A stretch of DNA of 36,390 nt from an uncultured Clostridia bacterium (GCA_905235475.1 CAJOLU010000001.1:102917-139306), one strand, 5' to 3'; positions 14,075 to 23,452 are shown, counted from the stretch's first letter. Program-made: numbers and translations. Notes: generated by a model from the sequence alone, not told the origin.

Positions 14075-16558
14075 ATGTATCAAAACAACGGTTACACTCA
14101 AATGGTTAAGTTTGCGCTTCAAAACGCAGGAGAACTTGCTGCTCAAAGTGGACAAACAGAACTTGGAACTGAGCATCTTTTGTTTGGCATTATTTCAATG
14201 GATGAATGTTTGTCTTCAAAATTGTTGGAGCGCTATGGTGTTAATCAACACACCTTTTTGCAAGTGTTTGATGAAAAGTTTAAAAAAACATTGAGCACAA
14301 ATGCAAAACAAATTGAATTTTCTCCAAGTGTGAACGAAGTGTTAAGAAATGCAAAAAGCATTGCAAACACTTTGGGGCACGATTTTATTGGAACGGAACA
14401 CATAACATACGCTCTTTTGTCTAGTTCTGATAATAATGCCGTCAAACTCTTGGTTGATGGATTTAAAATTAATATTGTTAGCCTTCGTGATGACTTGTTG
14501 CAAGTTCTTAAAGAAGGTGTTTCAGCAACAATTCCAGAAGATGATGATGGAGTTATTAGTTTGGAACGCGATGACCAACAAAACTCAAACCTTCCCAAAA
14601 AACTCTTATCTCTTGGTGTGGATTTAACGCAAAAGGCACGAGAAAACAAAATAGATCCAGTTATTGGAAGAGAAGAAGAGATTGAGCGTGTTATTGAAAT
14701 TTTGTGTCGTAAAACAAAGAATAACCCAGTGTTAATTGGAGAGGCTGGAGTTGGTAAGTCTGCCGTTGTTGAGGGCCTTGCTCACGCTATTGTTAACAAC
14801 ACAGTTCCAGACTTTTTGAAAGATAAAATCATATTTTCTCTTGATATTGGCTCACTTATGGCTGGCACAAAATATCGTGGAAGTATGGAAGAAAAACTTA
14901 AGGACACAATTGAAACAATAATAAAACAAAAGAATATTATTGTGTTTATTGATGAACTTCACACTTTGGCACAAGCTGGAGCGGAAAAAGGTGAGGTTAA
15001 TCCATCAGATATGTTAAAGCCTTATCTTGCAAGAGGGGAACTTCAAACGATTGGTGCCACAACAACAGATGAATATAGAAAGTTTATTGAGCAAGATAAA
15101 GCATTAGAAAGAAGATTTCAACCTGTTATTGTGAACCCTCCAACAGTTAGTCAAACAATAGAAATTCTAAAAGGTTTGAAAGAGTCGTATGAGGCATTCC
15201 ACAAAGTTAAAATAACTGATGAAGCAATTGAAGCAGCAGCCACTCTTAGTGACCGTTATGTTATGGACAGAAGTTTGCCAGACAAAGCAATTGATTTAAT
15301 TGATGAAGCAAGTTCAAGGGCAAAAGTAAAAAAGATGACAACGCCAGCACCATTAAAAGAAAAACAAGAAGAACTTGCAATGCTTGAACAAGACAAAAAA
15401 GAGGCTATAATGGCTCAAAACTTTGAAAAAGCGGCGTCTATTAGAGATAAAATCAATATTGTTACGAACCAAATTGAACAAATGAAAAAACAAATTGAAG
15501 AAGATAAACAAAACAAAACGGTTTCAATTGGGTTTGATGATATCGCAGCGGTTGTTAGTGCGTGGACAAGAATTCCTGTTTCAAAATTAACAACAAGTGA
15601 AAAACAAAAGTTGTTAGATTTGGAAAATGTTTTGCACAAGCGTGTTGTTGGACAAGATGAAGCGGTTGTTGCTGTGTCTAAAGCAATTCGAAGAGCAAGG
15701 GCTGGGCTTAAGGACCCAAATAGGCCAATTGGAACATTTTTATTTATTGGTCCAACTGGTGTTGGAAAAACAGAACTATCAAAAGCTTTGGCTGAGGCTT
15801 TATTTGACGATGAAAACCACATTATAAGGCTTGATATGAGTGAATATATGGAATCTCATTCAGTGAGCAAAATTATTGGCTCACCTCCGGGATATGTGGG
15901 GCATGAAGATGCTGGGCAGTTAACAGAGCAAGTGAGAAGAAAACCATATTCAGTTATTTTGTTTGATGAGATTGAAAAAGCACACCCAGATGTTTTTAAC
16001 ATTTTGCTTCAAATTTTGGACGATGGAAGACTAACTGATAGTCACGGAAGAACAGTAAACTTTAAGAACACAATAATCATTATGACAAGTAATGCTGGTG
16101 TTAATGAAGAAAGTTACAAAAAGAATAGACAAGCATATTGCAAAGCAACTTCACAAGAAGAAAAAGAGCAGTTAGATGAGCAAGCCAAGAATATTTTAAT
16201 GTCGGCTATCAAGCTTAAGTTTAGACCAGAGTTTTTAAACAGAATAGACAGCATTGTTGCATTTAAAGAACTATCTGAAGTTGAACTTGCAATGGTTGCA
16301 AAATTGTTAATAACAAAACTTGCGAACAAACTTTCAAATCAAAATATAAAGTTAAAACTCACAGAAGATGCTTTAAAATATCTTGTTCAAAAAGGCTTTA
16401 ATAGCGAGTGGGGAGCAAGACCACTTCGAAGAGTTATTGAACAAGAAATTGAAGATAAACTTGCAGATGAAATTCTTTTGGGTAAGATTCAAGATGGTTC
16501 AAGAGTTGTTGTGGACTGCGTGAACAATAAACTTGTGATTAAGGCTCAAAAAAGTTGA
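14075..16558 (+). CDS. clpC: ClpC-like HSP100 AAA+ unfoldase without an evident ClpP-docking loop (827 aa)
   Basis: Two AAA+ modules with an N-terminal double Clp-N repeat (residues ~5-145), Walker A GEAGVGKS (222-229) and Walker B VFIDELHTL. A UVR-type middle motif (~435-468, NFEKAASIRDKI) is typical of ClpC rather than ClpB. The second module has GPTGVGKT, ILFDEIEKAHPD and arginine-finger FRPEFLNRID. The loop after TSNAG (~residues 673-700), where ClpC has a V/L/I-G-F tripeptide for ClpP, reads NEESYKKNRQAYCK with no Gly-Phe. It is not in a ctsR-mcsAB-clpC operon here. GGAGG lies 7 nt before the ATG. The stop codon overlaps the -35 box of the hpf promoter. Confidence 0.9.
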   Translation: MYQNNGYTQMVKFALQNAGELAAQSGQTELGTEHLLFGIISMDECLSSKLLERYGVNQHTFLQVFDEKFKKTLSTNAKQIEFSPSVNEVLRNAKSIANTLGHDFIGTEHITYALLSSSDNNAVKLLVDGFKINIVSLRDDLLQVLKEGVSATIPEDDDGVISLERDDQQNSNLPKKLLSLGVDLTQKARENKIDPVIGREEEIERVIEILCRKTKNNPVLIGEAGVGKSAVVEGLAHAIVNNTVPDFLKDKIIFSLDIGSLMAGTKYRGSMEEKLKDTIETIIKQKNIIVFIDELHTLAQAGAEKGEVNPSDMLKPYLARGELQTIGATTTDEYRKFIEQDKALERRFQPVIVNPPTVSQTIEILKGLKESYEAFHKVKITDEAIEAAATLSDRYVMDRSLPDKAIDLIDEASSRAKVKKMTTPAPLKEKQEELAMLEQDKKEAIMAQNFEKAASIRDKINIVTNQIEQMKKQIEEDKQNKTVSIGFDDIAAVVSAWTRIPVSKLTTSEKQKLLDLENVLHKRVVGQDEAVVAVSKAIRRARAGLKDPNRPIGTFLFIGPTGVGKTELSKALAEALFDDENHIIRLDMSEYMESHSVSKIIGSPPGYVGHEDAGQLTEQVRRKPYSVILFDEIEKAHPDVFNILLQILDDGRLTDSHGRTVNFKNTIIIMTSNAGVNEESYKKNRQAYCKATSQEEKEQLDEQAKNILMSAIKLKFRPEFLNRIDSIVAFKELSEVELAMVAKLLITKLANKLSNQNIKLKLTEDALKYLVQKGFNSEWGARPLRRVIEQEIEDKLADEILLGKIQDGSRVVVDCVNNKLVIKAQKS

Positions 16559-16584
16559 CATCTTTGAAATAAAAAATATATAAT
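16555..16584 (+). promoter_or_regulatory. Promoter of hpf
   Basis: TTGACA (16555-16560), 18-bp spacer, TATAAT (16579-16584). The -35 box contains the clpC-like stop codon. Confidence 0.8.
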
Positions 16585-16604
16585 ACCATGTGGAGGTGGT
16601 GTAA

Positions 16605-17147
16605 ATGAAAATTCAAATTTCTTCAAAAAACTATACCGTAAGTAAAAAATTAGAAGACATAATTCAAAAGAAGGTTGGCAAATTAGATCGTTATTTTAGT
16701 GATGATGCAGAGGCTAAAGTTCAATGTAAAAAAGAAAATGACTTATTAAAACTTGAACTCACAATTCAAGACAAAGGACTTTTGTTTAGAAGTGAAGTTC
16801 AGAGTGATAATATGTATCAAAACATTGATATGGCACTTCCAAAAATTGAGAAGCAAATTATTAAATATAGTTCAAAACTCAAAGACAAAATGAAAAAGGT
16901 AGCAATTCAAGACCGTAACTGGTTATATTTTGAGGAAGATGACACATACTTTATTCCTCAAACAAAAAATTCTGTTACCAAACATAAAAGTTTTGATATT
17001 GTTCCACTATCAGTTGAGGATGCGCAAATGTATTTGGAAAACTCTGATCACGCATTCTACATTTACCTAAATGAAGAAACTAACAAAGTTAACATTATCT
17101 ACAAGAGAACTTTTGGTGGTTATGGAATTATTGAGCCTAGATATTAA
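16605..17147 (+). CDS. hpf: Ribosome hibernation promoting factor, long form (180 aa)
   Basis: Long HPF dimerises 70S ribosomes into inactive 100S particles in stationary phase. The N-terminal S30AE domain (MKIQISSKNYTVSKKLEDII..., ~1-100) and the C-terminal dimerisation domain (SFDIVPLSVEDAQMYLENSDHAFYIYLNEETNKVNIIYKR...YGIIEP) are both present, joined by a charged linker. GGAGGTGG precedes the ATG. It has its own near-consensus promoter and terminator. Confidence 0.95.
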   Translation: MKIQISSKNYTVSKKLEDIIQKKVGKLDRYFSDDAEAKVQCKKENDLLKLELTIQDKGLLFRSEVQSDNMYQNIDMALPKIEKQIIKYSSKLKDKMKKVAIQDRNWLYFEEDDTYFIPQTKNSVTKHKSFDIVPLSVEDAQMYLENSDHAFYIYLNEETNKVNIIYKRTFGGYGIIEPRY

Positions 17148-17196
17148 TTTGCAAAAAAAGATATTATAAAAATGTAATAAATGTGTAAAAAGATAT

Positions 17197-17233
17197 AAAA
17201 AAAGCACAATTTTAATGAATTTGTGCTTTTTTT
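17197..17233. terminator. Bidirectional terminator between hpf and the WalJ-like gene
   Basis: 13-bp hairpin AAAAAAAGCACAA / TTGTGCTTTTTTT with an 11-nt loop. It lies 50 nt after hpf and 4 nt from the convergent stop. Confidence 0.88.
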
Positions 17234-17236
17234 ATT

Positions 17237-18040
17237 TTAAGTTACATCTTTTATCTTGAATATTTTGCTTGGTGTGTGTTGCTCTGCAACATAAACTTTT
17301 AAGTTAAAATCATCTTTTGTAACACCAGCGGACACAAGAGTTTGATTGAGTGTTTCAATTGCTTTTTCTTTGGTGTTGTTTTGTTCACTCAAATGCCCCA
17401 AAATAACTCCACGCGTGTTAAAGCCCAAAAGTGATAAAATCGTTTTTGAACATTCCTCATTGCTTATGTGGCCATGCTGGGAAAGTATTCTTTGTTTAAG
17501 TGAGTAGGGGTAGTGTGGATTATTCAAAAGAGTTTGAATGTCGTGGTTTGATTCAATGGTTATCAAATCGCTTTGTTTGAGCCTTTGTTCAATATCTAAT
17601 GTCATATGTCCAAGGTCGGTGGCAGTGCTAAATTTTTTATTGCCCTCAATAATTGTGAAACCAACGCAGTGGTTAGAGTCGTGGTCTAAATCAAAAGACT
17701 GTATGCTCATATCCAAAATGTTGAAATCTTTTCCATTAAATTCAATTTGGTTATCAACTGGAATGCCGTTTGCTTTTTCTTCAATCAAATTCCAACTATC
17801 TCTGTGTGCAAACACTTTTGTATTGTAGGCTTTTGCAAATTGTGCAAGGCCTTTAATGTGGTCGCTGTGTTCGTGCGTTACCAAAATGGCATTAATGGAA
17901 GATGGGCTAACACCAATAAGTGTTAGTCTGTTTTCAAGTTCTTTTTTACTTAAACCAGCATCAATCAAAATTCTTGCATTGTCAGTTTCAACAAAAGTTG
18001 AATTTCCCTTACTGCCACTTGCCAAAACACAAATACGCAT
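17237..18040 (-). CDS. walJ: Metallo-beta-lactamase-fold hydrolase, WalJ/YycJ family (267 aa)
   Basis: The N-terminal MRICVLASGSKGNSTFVETD and the metal-binding THEHSDH (His56, His58, Asp60, His61), with further ligands in SNHD, GHIS and GHLSEQNN, identify the YycJ group of MBL-fold phosphoesterases. In Bacilli this gene follows walRK and is linked to DNA exonuclease/repair and cell-wall phenotypes. Here it is a lone gene, so the WalRK connection is not supported by context. AGGAG lies 8 nt before the ATG. A promoter TTGCTT-17-TAAAAT lies upstream, divergent from spoIIE. Confidence 0.88.
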   Translation of the reverse strand: MRICVLASGSKGNSTFVETDNARILIDAGLSKKELENRLTLIGVSPSSINAILVTHEHSDHIKGLAQFAKAYNTKVFAHRDSWNLIEEKANGIPVDNQIEFNGKDFNILDMSIQSFDLDHDSNHCVGFTIIEGNKKFSTATDLGHMTLDIEQRLKQSDLITIESNHDIQTLLNNPHYPYSLKQRILSQHGHISNEECSKTILSLLGFNTRGVILGHLSEQNNTKEKAIETLNQTLVSAGVTKDDFNLKVYVAEQHTPSKIFKIKDVT

Positions 18041-18109
18041 CTTTTTCTCCTAGCAATAATTTTAACTTAAAACAAGAAAAAAAGCAAGTAGAAAACAAAA
18101 TCTCCATTT

Positions 18110-18174
18110 TTTAACAAAATAATCTTAAATTAAATTATTTCTTACATTTTATTTATAAAAAAATAATCTATAAT
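18110..18174 (+). promoter_or_regulatory. spoIIE promoter with 21-bp spacing and a possible Spo0A box
   Basis: TATAAT (18169-18174) has its only reasonable -35 match, TTACAT, at 18142-18147, a 21-bp spacer. B. subtilis spoIIE is known for a sigma-A promoter with this abnormal spacing, activated by Spo0A~P. TTTTGTTAAA on the minus strand at 18119-18110 resembles the 0A box TTTTGTCGAA with two mismatches. The box call is weak; the spacing is seen directly. Confidence 0.5.
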
Positions 18175-18190
18175 CAATGTAGGTGATCAA

Positions 18191-20470
18191 ATGGGGAAGA
18201 AAATTGTTTTATATAGAACCTTTAAATATTTTTTATTCTTTTTGCTTTTTTTGATTTTAAGTTATGCTGAGATTGACGGAATAAGGCCGTTTGCGTTTGG
18301 AATGCTGTTTGCTCTTGTGTGGTGTAATCAAAAAATATACATAATAACTCCACTATATTTGCTTGCAGGAATTATTGCAGACTTTTCAATAAACAACTTA
18401 ATTGCGTTAAGTGCAACATGCTTTGTTTTTGTTATGGCTTATTTTTTGCATCAAAAATTTAAAAAGCCATTAAACAAAATGTTAATAGGGCTTTATGCTT
18501 TTTTATCGCAAGGGGCATATTTGTTTTTAAATAGCTATGGTGGAGAAGAATTCTTTAAGGCAGTTTGTGCCACAATTATTGGAATAGTTTGTTTGTATGC
18601 CTATCTATTTTTTATGCAAGGGCTATTTGTGCGAGGCTTAAGGCGAAAATTATTGCTAGATGAGGGTGTGTGTGGTGGCGTTTTAATGCTTGCGATTGGG
18701 GTGGGACTTGCTTCAATTCCAGATTATTGTGGCATTGTTTCCAAGTTTTTGCTATTACTTTTTGTTTGCGTTTTGTTTCTATGTTTGGAAAAACAAATTA
18801 GCATTTCTTTTTCATTATTGTTAGGTGTTGGAACACTTTTGCACAGCAAAGATTTTGTTATGTTTTTGTTGATTTGTGTGGTGGTGCTAACATTTTTGGT
18901 GACATCAAATTCAAAAAAGATTTTTCTTTGTTTAAGTTTGCTATTGGCTGATATGTTTGTCAATTTATATTTCTTTAGTTACTATAACATCTATTTGTTT
19001 TTGCCAACAATAATGGCTTGTTTATGCATTATGTTAATTCCTCAAAAAACCATACAAAAAATCAAAAATTATTTTATTGCAGAAACAGAACAATATGCTT
19101 GGCGTGAGATGATTAACCGTTCTCGTGAGCAAATGGTTAAAAAGATTTTTGAAACAAGTGTTGTGTTTAAGGAGATGCAAAAAATATATTTGGCAATGAG
19201 CAAAAAAAGTTTAAACCCAGATGATGCAATTTCTTACATTTTGGAACAATTAAATTTTGATGTTTGTGGTAAATGTTCCAACAAAAATTGCCCATATGCT
19301 CAAATTATGCAAACAGATGAAGAAATAAAAACGCTCATATCTCTTGCTATATCTCGTGGTTTTGTTAGCGTTGTGGATTTGTCGCCTGCCCTTATGAAAA
19401 AGTGTCAAAAAATAACAATTTTAATAAACGAAATAAACAAACTTGTTAAAGAATATAACGAGTATGCTGTGATAAACTGCGGAGTTAATAGTTCACGCCT
19501 TTTGCTTGCTGACCAACTTGGAGGAGTGCAAGAGGTTTTAGACACACTTTCGCAAAATGTTAGAAAAACAATAAGTTTTAATCAAAGTCTTGAAAATCAA
19601 ATTATGGAAGAATTAATTTATGAATATATTCTTTGCAGTGAAGCTTTGGTTTATTATAAAGATGATGATATTGAAAGTGTTACTTTAAACATAAAGACAA
19701 AAAGTGTAAATAATAATAAAATAGAAAAAATTGTTTCAAACAGATTAAAAACAAAAATGAAAATAACAAATGTAAATGTTTCAGAAAAGCCAGGTTATAG
19801 CATTGTGATATTAAACAAGGCATATGGTTATGATGTTGTGTTTGGTTCAGCTCAGCAAACAAAATGGGGGAGCCCAGTGAGTGGCGACACTTTTTCAGTT
19901 ACTCGAATTGGAAACAGCAAAGTGTTTATGTCTGTTTGTGATGGAATGGGAAGTGGGAATGATGCAAACAATATTAGCACCCTTTCACTTAACTTGATTG
20001 AAAAATTTTATGAGGCAGGCTTTGGCAGTAACTTAATTATTAAGAATGTGAACAAACTACTTTCGCTTCGAGAAGAGGATAGTTTTAGTGCTATTGATAT
20101 TTGTGTTTTTGATTTAACAAATGCTAGTTGTCGGCTCATAAAAATTGGAGCAAGTCTTGGCTTTATTAAGCAAAAAGAACAAACCCTTTTAGTGAAAACT
20201 TCCGCTCTTCCTTTGGGGATTCTTGAAGATGTTAAACCATGTGTGAAAAGTTATGCTCTAAATGATGGAGATATGGTTATTTTATTAAGTGATGGAGTGG
20301 TTGATGCTTGGGAGGATGTTATGAAACTTAAAAACTTAATCAACAACTTGGGAACGGAAAATCCGCAAACGATTGCTGATATAATTTTGGAAGAAACCCT
20401 CAAACTATCTCAAAATTATGCTGAAGATGATATGACTGTTTTGGTTGGGAAAATATGGAAAAATATTTAA
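18191..20470 (+). CDS. spoIIE: Stage II sporulation protein E, PP2C phosphatase (759 aa)
   Basis: SpoIIE sits at the asymmetric septum and dephosphorylates SpoIIAA to activate sigma-F in the forespore. The N-terminal ~290 residues are a run of about ten hydrophobic helices. A cytoplasmic linker with a Cys cluster (CGKCSNKNCPYA) follows. The last ~220 residues are a PPM/PP2C phosphatase with VCDGMGSG, SLGFIKQ, LLSDGVVDAW and AEDDMTVLVGKI motifs. It is a little shorter than the 827-residue B. subtilis protein. AGGTGA precedes the ATG. Together with tilS immediately downstream it matches the conserved spoIIE-tilS gene order. It is the main evidence for an endospore former. Confidence 0.93.
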   Translation: MGKKIVLYRTFKYFLFFLLFLILSYAEIDGIRPFAFGMLFALVWCNQKIYIITPLYLLAGIIADFSINNLIALSATCFVFVMAYFLHQKFKKPLNKMLIGLYAFLSQGAYLFLNSYGGEEFFKAVCATIIGIVCLYAYLFFMQGLFVRGLRRKLLLDEGVCGGVLMLAIGVGLASIPDYCGIVSKFLLLLFVCVLFLCLEKQISISFSLLLGVGTLLHSKDFVMFLLICVVVLTFLVTSNSKKIFLCLSLLLADMFVNLYFFSYYNIYLFLPTIMACLCIMLIPQKTIQKIKNYFIAETEQYAWREMINRSREQMVKKIFETSVVFKEMQKIYLAMSKKSLNPDDAISYILEQLNFDVCGKCSNKNCPYAQIMQTDEEIKTLISLAISRGFVSVVDLSPALMKKCQKITILINEINKLVKEYNEYAVINCGVNSSRLLLADQLGGVQEVLDTLSQNVRKTISFNQSLENQIMEELIYEYILCSEALVYYKDDDIESVTLNIKTKSVNNNKIEKIVSNRLKTKMKITNVNVSEKPGYSIVILNKAYGYDVVFGSAQQTKWGSPVSGDTFSVTRIGNSKVFMSVCDGMGSGNDANNISTLSLNLIEKFYEAGFGSNLIIKNVNKLLSLREEDSFSAIDICVFDLTNASCRLIKIGASLGFIKQKEQTLLVKTSALPLGILEDVKPCVKSYALNDGDMVILLSDGVVDAWEDVMKLKNLINNLGTENPQTIADIILEETLKLSQNYAEDDMTVLVGKIWKNI

Positions 20471-20488
20471 CTTTGCAAAAATTTAATC

Positions 20489-20538
20489 AAAAAAACGCAA
20501 AATTTTAGTAATTTTATATAAAATTTTTGCGTTTTTTT
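20489..20538 (+). terminator. Terminator after spoIIE
   Basis: Long AT-rich hairpin with a GC core (AAAAAAACGCAAAATTTT against AAAATTTTTGCGTTTTTTT, 13-nt loop) and a T-tail. Confidence 0.85.
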
Positions 20539-20547
20539 ATTTCCCTC

Positions 20548-20576
20548 TTGTGTTTTTTTTGTTTTTATTATATAAT
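20548..20576 (+). promoter_or_regulatory. Promoter of tilS
   Basis: TTGTGT (20548-20553), 17-bp spacer, TATAAT (20571-20576). It lies inside the longer open frame and supports the start at 20610. Confidence 0.65.
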
Positions 20577-20609
20577 GAACATACAAAAATTTATACTGGA
20601 GCAGAAAAG

Positions 20610-21959
20610 ATGGAAAAAGTTTTAGAATTAATTAAGAGACAAAATTTATTCACACCAGGCAGTGTTGTTGGAGTGGCAGTTAGTGGTGGTTCAGACTCTA
20701 TGGCTCTTCTTCACTTTTTGGTTGAGAACAAAGAGAATTTGGATATTGAAGTTATGGCAATTCATGTTGACCACAACACAAGAGTAAATGACCAAAGAGA
20801 TGCGATCTTTGTTGAAGACTATTGCAAGCAAAATAGAATTAGATTTCACAAGTTTAGAGTTGAAGCATTAACCCTTATGAAACAAAAAAGTTTATCACTA
20901 GAAGAAGCGTGTCGTGAAGCAAGATATGCTGTTTTTGAAAACTTAAGGCAAAAGGGAATTATTGACAAAATTGCAATCGCACATCATTTAAATGATCAAG
21001 CAGAAACTGTTCTTTTGCATATTTTAAGAGGCTCTGGGCTTTCTGGTGCTGGTGGAATGCAGTATGTTAGAGATGATTTTTATGTTAGACCATTTTTGGA
21101 TATCACAAAAGAAGAAATTTTGGCATATGATTATGAGAATCAAATTCCTTTTGTTGAAGATGAAACAAATGTTGACACAAAGATTTCAAGAAATTTGTTA
21201 AGGCAAAAAATATTACCAGAACTTAGAAAAGTTTGGTCAAATGTTGATGAAAATCTTTGCAATTTTGCCAAGATTTGCAGGGAAGATGATGCAACAATTC
21301 GTAGTCTTATGAACTTTGATGCTGTTTTGTTTGAAAAAAATATGGCAAAAATCCCACTTACATATTTTTCATATGCACCAAGTTTTGTGAATAGATTATT
21401 ATTAGATTGTTTTGCAAAACTTGGGAAAACACAAGGGATTGAAAGAAAACATCTTGAAATGATTTGTGACTTTGCTAAAAATGGAATTAATGGGGCAAAA
21501 ATTAGTTTGCCAGACAATATTTCGGCTTATAAGGAGTATGAATATGTTACTCTTGCAATCAAAAAACCAAAACTAGAAGTTGCTACTGAATGGCCTTTTA
21601 AAAAGGGTGTTACCCAAATTGAAGATTATGGAACAATCCAAGTGAAAAAGGTTGACACATCAAAGAAAAAAGTTGTTGGTGGACTTATGGTTGATGCTGA
21701 CAAAATTCCTCAAAATGCTGTTTGGCGTTTTAGAAAGGAAGGAGATTTTATTGAGAAGTTTGGTGGTGGATTTGTTAAACTAAAAAAATATTTATCAGAT
21801 AAAAAAATTCCACTTCGCGTTCGTGATTGTCTTCCAGTGCTTGCCAATGGTTCAGAAATTTTGATGGTTGCCAATGTTGATATTTCAGAAAGTTTAAAAA
21901 TTGACGAGAACACAAAAAATGTTTATGTTATTAATTTTAACATAAAAAATTGGGTATAA
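20610..21959 (+). CDS. tilS: tRNA(Ile)-lysidine synthase (449 aa)
   Basis: TilS converts C34 of the CAU-anticodon tRNA-Ile2 to lysidine so that it reads AUA. The N-type ATP pyrophosphatase loop is SGGSDS (25-30), with HVDHNTRV, IAHHLNDQAET and LLRGSGLSG-type core motifs, a central tRNA-binding region, and a C-terminal domain including the PF-like FRKEGDFIEKFGG..KLKKYLSDKKIP signature. The upstream Met at 20550 overlaps the promoter. The ATG at 20610 has GGAG 8 nt upstream. The stop codon forms the loop of its own terminator. A CAT-anticodon tRNA occurs at 1807. Confidence 0.95.
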   Translation: MEKVLELIKRQNLFTPGSVVGVAVSGGSDSMALLHFLVENKENLDIEVMAIHVDHNTRVNDQRDAIFVEDYCKQNRIRFHKFRVEALTLMKQKSLSLEEACREARYAVFENLRQKGIIDKIAIAHHLNDQAETVLLHILRGSGLSGAGGMQYVRDDFYVRPFLDITKEEILAYDYENQIPFVEDETNVDTKISRNLLRQKILPELRKVWSNVDENLCNFAKICREDDATIRSLMNFDAVLFEKNMAKIPLTYFSYAPSFVNRLLLDCFAKLGKTQGIERKHLEMICDFAKNGINGAKISLPDNISAYKEYEYVTLAIKKPKLEVATEWPFKKGVTQIEDYGTIQVKKVDTSKKKVVGGLMVDADKIPQNAVWRFRKEGDFIEKFGGGFVKLKKYLSDKKIPLRVRDCLPVLANGSEILMVANVDISESLKIDENTKNVYVINFNIKNWV

Positions 21960-21970
21960 TACCCAATTTT
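21946..21970 (+). terminator. Terminator whose loop is the tilS stop codon
   Basis: 11-bp perfect hairpin AAAATTGGGTA / TACCCAATTTT. The 3-nt loop is TAA, the stop codon, followed by two more T. Confidence 0.88.
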
Positions 21971-21982
21971 TTGGTTATTTCT

Positions 21983-22011
21983 TTGACAAAATTAAAATAG
22001 TTTGTTAAACT
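21983..22011 (+). promoter_or_regulatory. Promoter of the flippase-like gene and trpS
   Basis: TTGACA (21983-21988), 17-bp spacer, TAAACT (22006-22011). Confidence 0.6.
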
Positions 22012-22039
22012 TAAAAAAATATATTTGGGGGAGATTGCG

Positions 22040-23452
22040 GTGGATAAACAAAAAAATAAAGCAATTTTGAGTTTACCCAATAAAAGAAGCTTTAAAGCAA
22101 TTAAAGAAGCTGTAGTTTTTAAGAAAGCAAGTCTTTCTCCTTTTCATCTTTATGAAATTTTGAATTCTAAAACATACCATGGCGTGAAATATTATGCGCA
22201 AGTTGTGGCAATGCCAGAACCAAAGCAAGAAGAGATGACCGAAAAATTCGTTGAAGAATCCAATCAAAAGGTCAATGAACACAAAGGCAAAAAGAAAAAA
22301 TGGGTTAGTGCTCTTTTTATGCTTTTAAACCTTGGTATTGTTGTTGGAATTTTGTTATGGAACTTTTTAGGAACAGAAGAGCCACTAAGTTTTGGAGACC
22401 TTTTGTCTTCAAAAATAAATTGGCTGTGGGTGCTATTTTGCGTTTTGTTGTTTTTTGCGGTGTTTATTGCAGATTCATCAGGTGTTTATATACTTGTGTA
22501 TTATATAACAAAACGGTCAAGGCCATTTTTAAGTTATAAATCGCACGCAATGTGTAGGTTCTATGATTGTGCCACACCTCTTTCAACTGGAGGACAACCA
22601 TTCCAAATTTATTATTTAACAAAAAGGGGAGTATCTCCAGGTGCGGCAACAAGTGTTCCAATTGCTAAATATTTGTATGCTCAATTCTTTAATGTTATTT
22701 TTATTGCACTTGTTTTGATTTTGCAACATAGTTTCATCATAACCCTTTCACCATTTATGTTAACACTTTGTTACATTGGGTTTGCTATATTGTTGGTTAT
22801 ATTTGGTTCAATTGTGTTTTTGTCTTTTTCAAAAAAGGTTGCGCCTGCTTGCACGATTGGAGTCTTAAAATTTTTGCACAAAATTAAGATTGTGAAAGAC
22901 TATCGAAAATCATTCGTTAAAGTTATGCGCACAGTTCGAGAATATAATGTGACGATGAGGCAATTTATTTCCAGTGGCTGGATTGGGCTTGGTATGTTTA
23001 TTTCTAGATTGCTTACATTTATTTTTTCTAACTCAATTCCATTTTTTGTTTATGCAGCATTTATGCCACTTGGTCCAGATTGGTTTAATATTTATATTCA
23101 GCTTTTCACTATTGCTGTTGTCACCGATTTGGCTTGTAGTTTTATGCCTTTGCCAGGTGGAACAGGTATGGCAGAAATTTCATTTGCCGTTTTGTTCTCA
23201 GCATATTTTGTTGTGGGAGAATCCAATTCTTTGGTTGCTTGGGCACTTCTTTTATGGAGAATTCTCACATTCTATGGAATTTTGTTGCAAGGACTTATTA
23301 TTATGTTCTACGACTACATCATTGGAAACAGAAAGGTTAAACCACTTTTAGAAAGATTTGAACGAGAAGATGAAAATAAAAAATTATTAGAAAATAAAAA
23401 GCAACCAATAAAGGTTGTTAACAATAAAACACGAAAAGGAGAAAGAAAATGA
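22040..23452 (+). CDS. Lysylphosphatidylglycerol synthase TM-domain / YbhN-like flippase family protein (470 aa)
   Basis: Polytopic membrane protein with a ~95-residue charged N-terminal region before the first membrane segment (WVSALFMLLNLGIVVGILLW) and seven or eight membrane helices in all. The family signatures DCATPLSTGGQPFQIYYL and MPLPGGTGMAEISF are the conserved loops of the MprF flippase domain / UPF0104. There is no C-terminal lysyl-transferase domain, so lipid translocation rather than aminoacylation is inferred. The true start is probably GTG at 22040, with GGGGGAG 6 nt upstream; a TTG at 22025 lies just before that SD. The stop overlaps the trpS start (ATGA). Confidence 0.85.
   Translation: MDKQKNKAILSLPNKRSFKAIKEAVVFKKASLSPFHLYEILNSKTYHGVKYYAQVVAMPEPKQEEMTEKFVEESNQKVNEHKGKKKKWVSALFMLLNLGIVVGILLWNFLGTEEPLSFGDLLSSKINWLWVLFCVLLFFAVFIADSSGVYILVYYITKRSRPFLSYKSHAMCRFYDCATPLSTGGQPFQIYYLTKRGVSPGAATSVPIAKYLYAQFFNVIFIALVLILQHSFIITLSPFMLTLCYIGFAILLVIFGSIVFLSFSKKVAPACTIGVLKFLHKIKIVKDYRKSFVKVMRTVREYNVTMRQFISSGWIGLGMFISRLLTFIFSNSIPFFVYAAFMPLGPDWFNIYIQLFTIAVVTDLACSFMPLPGGTGMAEISFAVLFSAYFVVGESNSLVAWALLLWRILTFYGILLQGLIIMFYDYIIGNRKVKPLLERFEREDENKKLLENKKQPIKVVNNKTRKGERK

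Noticed and set aside
23250..23449. T-box or trp leader control of trpS
   Set aside because: trpS starts inside the stop codon of the upstream gene, and no T-box bulge or specifier hairpin is visible in the operon leader.
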